Shown here: piece after piece, positions 54,103 through 64,000 of the stretch
Position numbering within the stretch: position 1 is the stretch's first letter
How the letters are laid out: each line of letters starts with the position of its first letter
Assembly (NCBI GenBank): GCA_025594325.1
Contig: JANHCV010000007.1
Location: forward strand, 1,550,001-1,614,000
Reading direction: 5' to 3'
Source: Blastocladiella emersonii ATCC 22665
Lineage: Eukaryota > Blastocladiomycota > Blastocladiomycetes > Blastocladiales > Blastocladiaceae
Length of the DNA: 64,000 nucleotides
Position numbers and translations under genes: made by a program
Notes under the pieces: model-generated
Told to the model about the DNA's origin: nothing
Database searches by the model: none
The model's input: only the letters and a program-made list of their open reading frames with translations

Positions 54103-55053
54103 ATTCTTGCGCACGCAGCAGGAGTGCGCAGACCGGACGGGACCACGCTCGAGATTGACCTTGTTGATGGGATCGAGCCTGTTCGCGCGCGAGTCGAGAC
54201 CCTCCTTCCTGTCACTCACAATCGGCGGTACACTCCTTCCCGAACTCGACTCAATGCGCTACTCCCGACCGTTGGCAAGTACATGCTTGACGGGGTTTGT
54301 CTCGTGGAGCCGTGGAGCAAACCGAACATCATCCACTACCCACTTGCGAGCTCTGTCGACAAGATCCTTGCGCAGGCACGCTGGTGGCACCCGAGCCTCA
54401 CCATTGTCCAGGCCATATCAAACCGGCTTGACGACACTGTCCGCGGCTGGGAACCGGCGGATATTCCAACTGTCGTTGCCCGCTTCCCCGTGCGCCTTGA
54501 CCCGGCGCTGCCCACTTTCCCGCTACCTCGCACCATGCACCTGCGCTCCGAGCCGTACACGGATGCCGAGTGGCACGAGATCCACTTGAGCCTCACGACC
54601 ATGTACCAGCGCTTGTGGGAGCCCGAGGCCGCCGCGGACGCGATTGCAAAGTGGTGGCGAGACGTCACCATGCCGCACAACGACTGATGGCTTCAAGCAA
54701 TCATTGACGTCGAGTATCCCGGCATGCCTAGACTAACAGCGGAAGACGAACCGCTCGATGTGGCTCCGTACGGAGTCAACGGACTTGGGCTGCAGATGAC
54801 CACGGTTGTCGAGCTGCACGCGACCGTAGGATACGGCGGAGAAACGCTTGCCAAGCGCGTCACGACGCTGCGCGGTCGGCCGTGGCGCATGTCCGCCAAG
54901 TTTCTCGACCAAGTTCTCACCGCGCCTTGGACGGCGTGGCGCCGGGACGAGGTTGCAGGGTTTCTCACGAAGGCCCAAAAAACTAGGGTCCTTGCCGATC
55001 CCGAGCTGTGCGCGCGTGTCCAAGCGTGGGTCGAGTCCACGAGGCCTCGGTAA
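53234..55053 (+). pseudogene. F-box-like gene, full length but with broken frame
   Basis: ATG at 53234 starts MDSRRHLMQ. An F-box-like segment follows at residues 17-50 (LLNLPPKLQLAIASYLSLYD). About 180 codons on, the frame moves to LPLAHAINLASNGGFKPGQV, ATFYSACRLGSVDEAVTQFL. It then moves to QAFCLELLLDAPAHDDHV and IAVARLLANLTILAH. These changes at about 53772 and 53930 look like small indels, because no clear intron ends fit. An in-frame TGA at 54685-54687 precedes a further 122 codons (WLQAIIDVEYPGMP) to a TAA at 55051-55053. F-box proteins are substrate adaptors of SCF ubiquitin ligases. The repeats after the box resemble helical, ankyrin-like units. Confidence 0.6.
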
Positions 55054-56140
55054 CCGTGGAGTTTGTTGAGCTCGTTCCCACGGAGGTTTGATTCCGTTAC
55101 ATGTACCTGATTCTCTACCACTATTCCCATTACACCGGTCTCTTGAGTCGTGAAGCGGGAGAGCGTTGGGATCCGGTTGAGCTCAGGTGTCTGCTATCCG
55201 CACGCTTGCCCGCTCAGGTCCGGTCTGAATCGCGACGCGACCTTTGCTTGCAGTTCGATCATTCTGCCCATCATCACGGAGGCGGTGGGCTTGTCATAGA
55301 ACACCAGCTCTTTAAGCAGCGTGCGTGAACGCCACGAACTTGAAGACTGACGCGCCGCAACAGGCCTCTTACGCGCCACTCTGTCCTGAAACGCGACGCG
55401 ACGCGTCCCGGCGCTTGGATCACGGCGACCATCATCACGGCGACTCTCGCGATCGAGATGCTTCTGGACTCTTTTTTCCTCATTTCGCGAGCAGCCTTGT
55501 GGCGAGTAGAACCGTGTATCTCACGCGCCGGAAGTACCGCCCTGGTTCGTGCACGGCGGCAGTTTGTGGACGGCAGGCGCGTGTCAATGCCGCGGGCTTC
55601 AGTGTGCGACGTGTCTTTTATGCGGATCCCGTTTTGCTCGCTCGGTTTCCCGCAAGACCCGACCGAATCAGTCGTTCAAGAGACCGCTCGATCGGCGATA
55701 GTGGAAGAGCGACCGGGCTGCTTAAGTTACCGTTTGATGAGCGACAGCGGACGCGACACTCGTTGTTGCGCGAGGACATGAGTGGAGCGGGAGCGGAAGC
55801 GAGCGGACCGAGGCGTCCATGACCGGAGAGCACAGCACACGCAAACGACTTGGAGGGTCATGATCACGGGCGAGGCTAGACGATCCGATCAGGTTTTTTT
55901 GCGAGGGGCAAATGTTTTTTAATCATCCCCGGCATGACGCCGAGGGCAAATGGGAGAGAGAGGGAGAATCGCGTCGAGACAACAGGGAGAGAGGGGGAAT
56001 CAATGGGGGTGAGAGAAAGAAGAGAGAGGGTGGGGAAGATCTTGTCGCGCGACCACGACCACGACCGCGACCACGATGTCGCCGCCGCCAGCGTGGAGGT
56101 GACGACGACCGACGACACCGATGCCGAGAAAACAGAGCAC
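55054..56140. other. Intergenic region between the F-box-like gene and alpha-tubulin
   Basis: About 1.1 kb. Two copies of a roughly 70-bp block (GAATCGCGACGCGACC ... CATCATCACGG near 55225-55275 and a variant near 55388-55440) lie 170 bp apart. On the minus strand they encode similar peptides (KVASRFRPDL, RVASRFRTEW). This may be a relic of a repeated coding sequence. CGACCACGACC repeats occur near 56047-56075, beyond the tubulin stop. Confidence 0.45.
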
Positions 56141-59279
<3,139 letters not shown>

Positions 59280-62200
59280 ATGGCCTCCGCGCCGCAGAAA
59301 CCACCTCCTCCCTCGTCGACCCCGCCGCCTGCGCTGCCGTTGTCGACGACGAGTTCCTCCTCTCCTACACCCGCTGCGCCCACGGCCGACCCGACCGCCG
59401 CCGCCGTCCCACCCGCTCCGCCGGCCACGCCCGTGCGCCAGCCCTCGGCTACCGCGCCCGGCGGCCCCATCGTCCCCGGCCGCCCGCGGATCCCGTCGCG
59501 TCGCTCGTCGCCGCTCAACCCAAACAGCACCACCGCCAACGCCAACAATGCCGCCGCTGCTGCCGCCGTGACGCCGCTCGCCGTATCGGCCGCCATGGCT
59601 GCTGCCGCCGCGGGCTCGCCCAGCCCGAGCGCACCGAGCCCGCTCATGATGGCCGCGGCCGCGGCCGCCGCCAGTCCGACGACCCTCGTCGCGAGCCCGG
59701 TCCCCCAACCTCAACAGCCCGATCCGGACGCTGATCTACCGGCTGCTGGAACCCTCGACGCCGCGTCGCCGCCGACCGCCGTCGAGCTGCCGCCCGCGCA
59801 CCAGCACTACCACTCGCTCCGCGCCATGCGCGCGAGCTCGGTCTCGGCGTCCGCGAGCGACCTGACGCACCACGCCGCCGCCGTGTCGCTCGCCAGCTCG
59901 GCCCAGCAGCACCCCGCCTCGACCTCGAGCTCCGGATCCGTCGAAACCCCCGCGATCGCCGCGTCCTTTGCCATGCCCGCGACGCCGAGCCGCACCCGCG
60001 CCCACTCGCGGTCCGCGTCGCTCGAGCAGAGCGTGCTCCTCGCCCAGCTCGCCCAGCTGCAGCTCCAGGGCGGCCAGCCCGGCGCCGTCAACGCCATCGT
60101 CACGGGCGCCGTGCCCGCACCGAGCGCTAACGCGTCAGCGGTGCAGCAGCAGCAGCCGGTGACCCCGCAACAGCAGCAGCAGACGGTCACTGGCACCGGC
60201 CACATCACGCCGACGTCGTCCCCGCGCCTCTCGGCCTCGCTGCACCGGTCGGCGGGCGCGCCGAGTAGCGGTGTCTCGCTCCCGGCGCCCGTCACGCCCG
60301 TCCAGCCGCGCATGCACCGCGCCAACAGCTCCGGCAGCAGTGGGTCGGGTCCCACCGCTGCCGCGGCCGCGACGACGACGGCGGGCAGCTCGGCTGGCGG
60401 AAGCAGCGTGAGTCTCTCGCACATCGCGAGCACCGCTGCCTCCGGGTCGCCGCTTCTCCCACCCACCTCCTCGTCGTCGCTTCCGCGCCAGCACCACCAC
60501 CACTACGACAACGACACGGCAGACCTGCCACCATCGCGCACCGCGTCGCCGCGGACGCACGCGACGCAGTCCATGTCCATGACGGGCCTGACGCCATTGC
60601 TCCTCGGCTCCGCCGCGCTCGGCCCACCCGGCTCGCCCGCGTCCGTGACTCCCGGCACCTCGCCCATCGTCGGCACAGTCCAGGCGAAACTCTTCATCAA
60701 GACGCGCCGCCACAGCACCGCGAGCCCCGGACCGCGCACGCCCAACTCGCCGTCGTCGTCCGCGACCAACTCGCCCACGCTGTCGCACGCGCCTATCGGG
60801 TTTGGGACTACGCCGCCCACGGGGTCGATGGCGGGATTGGTGAACACGCCCGTCTCCCCCTCCGCCGCACGCACGCTCGGGTTCAGCGCCGCGTCCGTCG
60901 CGTCCGTGTACTCGGGCGGCAGTGGGGCCGGTGGCGGCGGCGGGTCGGTCCCGTCGAGCCCGTCGTCGACGCACTCGGCCGCGAGCCTCCACCGCCGCTC
61001 GCGCCTCGGATCGTACGAGGCCAAGGGCGGCCGCGCCAACGCCGTGTCCCGCGACGAACCCGTCCTGTCGCGGTCCGCCGTCGACCTCGTCGCGCGCCAC
61101 CAAGCGGACTCGGCGTCCCTGCTCGGGCGGAGTATGAGCCCCGCGCCGTCGCTACCGCCCGCCGGGTACGGCTCGTCGCCGGGCGGCCACGCGGTGGGCG
61201 AGGGCGGGCTCACGGTCCGCTCGCTCTCGTCCGTCGTCCCGAGCCCCGTCCCCGAAGACGACCGCAGCGGGTCCGGCACCGCGACAGCCGCCGACTACTC
61301 GCCGCGTGCACCGCTCACCGTCACGTCGGCGCTCAGCGCGCGCAGTCCCGCCTACGACCTGGACGACGACGAGGACGACGACGACCGGTCCGAGGGATCC
61401 GTCGCCAGCGCGCCGTGCCTCCGCTCCGCCGCCAACAACGTCCTCACGCCCACGTCCGCGGCGGCGGCAGCCTCGACGGTCGCCGGGTTCCACCCCGTGT
61501 TCCCCGCCGCGCAGCCGCGCGGCCCGCTCGCGAGCACGTCGAGCCTCCTCTCGATGGGCATCCTGCGCGCCGCGGGGACCGGGTCCACGGGGATCCCGCA
61601 GGCCGGGCCCGACGCGGCTATCTGGTCGGTCCTCGCTGCGCCGACGCTCGCGGGCGCCGGCGCATCGTCGCGCGCGTCGCGCGCCGAGCTGAACGCCGCT
61701 CCGTCTCATGCCACCGCGACGGGTGCGGCGGGCGCCGCGTCGCAGTCCCCCGCGCGCCGCGACGTCGTCTACGACCCCGTCGCGACCCTGTCGACGTCGG
61801 CGCCCGAACTCCCGCTCCCGCCCGTCAACGCGGCCGAGGCCAGCCACGCGCTCCAGCACCGCGGACGGCACCGGTACCGCCCGCGCGCGCATACGACGCA
61901 GGTGCAGCGGTTTGCCGCCGCCGAGCATCATCCGTCCTCGCGCGCGGCCACTGCGGACCCGGGGAGTCCGCGGATCATTTCACGCTCGCCGTCGCCCACC
62001 GCCGCGTCGCTGTCGCTCCCGCGCCGCCCGAGATCGCCTACGCCTGTTCCGAGCCGGAGCCGCAGCGAGGGTACGCCGTCGCCGAGCCCGTCGCTCTCGC
62101 GGAACCGCGGGTCGCGGAGTAGCGGCTTGTGGCTCGATGACCGCGGCGGCGCCGCCAGCGACGTCGTCAAGAGCCCGACGCCCCCGCCCGCGCCAGCGCC

Positions 62201-64000
62201 GTCGCACCTCGACCCGCTCGAGCCCGCGTCTGTCATGTCGCTCCTCGGCATGAAACCGCCGACCCCGCCGCCTCAGCCGCCGCCCCCGCTCGTCATCCAC
62301 CCGTCGATCCCCGTCGGCATCGCAGCCGGCGGCGCGCCCGTCGCCGCTTTCCCGCCGGCCCACGCGCCCGCGCTCGCCGCGGCCGCCGCCGCCGCCGCCG
62401 CCGTTGCCGCGGACCCCGTCGGGAGCATGGCCTCCCTCGCAGGCTCCGCGTCCGCACTCACCACCGCCCACGGCCGCTCGCGCTCGCGCGCGCGCGCCCT
62501 CTCCCTACAAACGCCCGACGCCGCGGCCCTCGTCCGGCTCGCCGCCGACTTCCCGTCGCTGTTCGCCGCGGCCTCCGCGTTTCCCGCGGTCCAGGCCGCT
62601 GACAAGCTGCTCATGGACGAGGCGACGCGGTACCTCGTGCAGTCGCGCCACGCGAAAGCGGCGAAGTGGCACCGCACGCCCGACCGGTGGACTGATTGGG
62701 TCGACGAGGAGCGCGAGCGGCGCGCCAAGACGTCGGCGTGTGCGACGTGGGCGGCGTCGGTCACGCCGCAGTCGCCGACGACGCCGACGACGCCCGGGTT
62801 CGGCGCCGGTGTACGGGCCCGGAGTGCGTCACGCGGCGCGGCCAGTGGGGTTTCGTCCCCGCCCCCGCCGACGGCAGCGTACCCGCGCACCCGCCCGCGC
62901 GCAGCCAGTTTTGCGGGCCCGTCGCACCCGATGCCCCCACCGCTCGCGGCCGCGCACCAGCCGGCGGCTGACCCTCCCGGCGCCGCGGGCGGAGCCGCGA
63001 ACCGCCGCCGCTCGTCCATCTCCGTGTCCCCGTCGCGCCGCCGGTCGCAGTCCAAGGACACGTCCCCGCTGCGCCGGCTGTCGGCCGACAACCTGCGGCA
63101 CAAGCGCCTCTCGCTCGCGTCGTCGTCGGTCACGCAGTTCAGTACCGCCGCGGGGACGATCCAGGGGAGTGTCGCCGACGACCTCGACTCGAGCGGGTCC
63201 GGGTCCGGGTCCGAGCCGCCGCACTCGCGCCGCGCGAGCGAGACACCGTTTCTTGACTCCGCGCACGCCCATTCCCGGTCGCGTTCCGGGCTCCTCGACT
63301 CGTCGTCGCTCGCGATCGCAGGAAGCGCGGTCCCGTCTGAACTCGATCTCGCGGCATCCGTCGCGCCCGCGGCCGCGATGACGCCCACCATGATCCACTC
63401 GGCCGCGGGGTCCGGGACCGGGTCGCCCGCGCACTCGGCCGAGGTCCGCGACCGCTCGCACGATCTCGAGGGGACGCGGATCGTTGAGGAGGAGGGCCGC
63501 GGGCGTGTCCTCGGGCGCCGCGCGAGTGGTGAGAGCCAGCCGAGTACCGCCGAGGGGAGCGGCGAGACGTACCCCGAAGAAGACGAGCAGGAGCAGCAAG
63601 CGCCGCCGTCGCGCCCCGCGTCGTCCACCCCGCAACCGCAGCCGGTCCTCCTGCAGGGCCTGTCGGACAAGTTCGCCCTGCTGAAACAGTCGGTCGACCA
63701 GACCATCGCGCGCAGCATGTCGCAGCTGTCGGCGATCGTCGAGGACGAGCTCAAGGACGGGTCGCCGCAGGGCGGCAGCGGCGAGGTCGCGCCCACCCCG
63801 CTCCTCCAGCTCCTCCTCAACCTCATCGGCGTCTCGCAAGCCATGATGGACGCGTCCCCGCGCGACCTCTACGACCACCCCGCCACGTGTTTCGCCATGG
63901 TCCGACGCATGCAGGCGCTGATTACCGCGGCGGGGCTCCCCGCGGGGTCGCTCGTCGGGCATTGTGTCTACGGGATCCTCATTGCAGCCGCGATGCTGTC
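59280..64000 (+). CDS. Long Ser/Pro/Ala-rich protein, possibly a Rim15/Cek1-type kinase N-terminus (partial)
   Basis: From ATG at 59280 the frame is open for 1,573 codons to the window edge. About 1,060 residues are disordered, with Gln runs, poly-Ala and many SPxR/RSxS phosphosite-like motifs. Then come a helical part (DKLLMDEATRYLVQSRHAKA, then WHRTPDRWTDWVDEER) and another Ser-rich stretch. A final helical part contains LSDKFALLKQSVDQTIARSM, VEDELKDG and TPLLQLLLNLIGVSQAMMD. That end resembles the conserved region before the kinase domain of Rim15/Cek1, nutrient-controlled kinases that drive entry into quiescence. The kinase domain itself would lie beyond 64000, so the call is tentative. 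It is divergent from alpha-tubulin. Confidence 0.5.
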   Translation, partial: MASAPQKPPPPSSTPPPALPLSTTSSSSPTPAAPTADPTAAAVPPAPPATPVRQPSATAPGGPIVPGRPRIPSRRSSPLNPNSTTANANNAAAAAAVTPLAVSAAMAAAAAGSPSPSAPSPLMMAAAAAAASPTTLVASPVPQPQQPDPDADLPAAGTLDAASPPTAVELPPAHQHYHSLRAMRASSVSASASDLTHHAAAVSLASSAQQHPASTSSSGSVETPAIAASFAMPATPSRTRAHSRSASLEQSVLLAQLAQLQLQGGQPGAVNAIVTGAVPAPSANASAVQQQQPVTPQQQQQTVTGTGHITPTSSPRLSASLHRSAGAPSSGVSLPAPVTPVQPRMHRANSSGSSGSGPTAAAAATTTAGSSAGGSSVSLSHIASTAASGSPLLPPTSSSSLPRQHHHHYDNDTADLPPSRTASPRTHATQSMSMTGLTPLLLGSAALGPPGSPASVTPGTSPIVGTVQAKLFIKTRRHSTASPGPRTPNSPSSSATNSPTLSHAPIGFGTTPPTGSMAGLVNTPVSPSAARTLGFSAASVASVYSGGSGAGGGGGSVPSSPSSTHSAASLHRRSRLGSYEAKGGRANAVSRDEPVLSRSAVDLVARHQADSASLLGRSMSPAPSLPPAGYGSSPGGHAVGEGGLTVRSLSSVVPSPVPEDDRSGSGTATAADYSPRAPLTVTSALSARSPAYDLDDDEDDDDRSEGSVASAPCLRSAANNVLTPTSAAAAASTVAGFHPVFPAAQPRGPLASTSSLLSMGILRAAGTGSTGIPQAGPDAAIWSVLAAPTLAGAGASSRASRAELNAAPSHATATGAAGAASQSPARRDVVYDPVATLSTSAPELPLPPVNAAEASHALQHRGRHRYRPRAHTTQVQRFAAAEHHPSSRAATADPGSPRIISRSPSPTAASLSLPRRPRSPTPVPSRSRSEGTPSPSPSLSRNRGSRSSGLWLDDRGGAASDVVKSPTPPPAPAPSHLDPLEPASVMSLLGMKPPTPPPQPPPPLVIHPSIPVGIAAGGAPVAAFPPAHAPALAAAAAAAAAVAADPVGSMASLAGSASALTTAHGRSRSRARALSLQTPDAAALVRLAADFPSLFAAASAFPAVQAADKLLMDEATRYLVQSRHAKAAKWHRTPDRWTDWVDEERERRAKTSACATWAASVTPQSPTTPTTPGFGAGVRARSASRGAASGVSSPPPPTAAYPRTRPRAASFAGPSHPMPPPLAAAHQPAADPPGAAGGAANRRRSSISVSPSRRRSQSKDTSPLRRLSADNLRHKRLSLASSSVTQFSTAAGTIQGSVADDLDSSGSGSGSEPPHSRRASETPFLDSAHAHSRSRSGLLDSSSLAIAGSAVPSELDLAASVAPAAAMTPTMIHSAAGSGTGSPAHSAEVRDRSHDLEGTRIVEEEGRGRVLGRRASGESQPSTAEGSGETYPEEDEQEQQAPPSRPASSTPQPQPVLLQGLSDKFALLKQSVDQTIARSMSQLSAIVEDELKDGSPQGGSGEVAPTPLLQLLLNLIGVSQAMMDASPRDLYDHPATCFAMVRRMQALITAAGLPAGSLVGHCVYGILIAAAML

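Overview
This 64-kb window looks like nuclear DNA of a basidiomycete yeast, probably a tremellomycete of the Trichosporonales type. That placement is inferred from several things: very GC-rich coding sequence, short introns of 53-66 nt with GTACGY-type donors, CTNAC branch points and YAG acceptors, fungal housekeeping genes (Cch1 calcium channel, Trm10, alpha-tubulin) and short intergenic gaps. No species can be named from the sequence alone.

Layout. 1-22.7 kb is an ordinary gene-rich block: a clipped Harbinger-like transposase start, two hypothetical genes, the five-exon voltage-gated calcium channel CCH1, a tyrosine-aminotransferase-like enzyme divergent from TRM10, a lipase-like hydrolase tail-to-tail with TRM10, a CHASE-domain histidine-kinase-like protein without a receiver domain, and an arrestin-fold protein. 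23-55 kb is an accessory, repeat-rich block. 56-64 kb returns to core genes: alpha-tubulin and, divergently, the start of a very long Ser/Pro/Ala-rich protein that may be a Rim15/Cek1-type kinase and runs off the window.

The accessory block is bounded by a 1,639-bp near-identical inverted duplication (23145-24783 and 52464-54102). Each copy carries the joint between a Gln/Ser-repeat gene and an F-box-like gene. The left copy keeps the whole Gln/Ser gene but cuts the F-box gene, and the right copy does the reverse, as expected if the 27.7 kb between them was inverted after a staggered break. Inside lie a degenerate tandem array (26.8-29.0 kb), a 2-kb inverted repeat of two divergently transcribed pseudogenes (29.5-35.4 kb), and a two-gene module (an unknown 454-residue protein and a Pif1 helicase) enclosed by 17-bp inverted repeats (36.26-40.31 kb). 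Next come AGATCT-rich clusters and a decayed minus-strand gene. Last is a Ty3/gypsy nest: a complete 5.8-kb chromoviral element with 217-bp LTRs and a 5-bp target duplication sits in the end of the pol gene of an older, 5'-truncated element.

A theme links these repeats. The disabling substitutions that can be read by family comparison (TGA for CGA, Asn for Asp, Lys for Glu, Leu for Ser, Trp for Arg) are all explained by CpG to TpG/CpA transitions, which suggests past cytosine methylation of the repeats.
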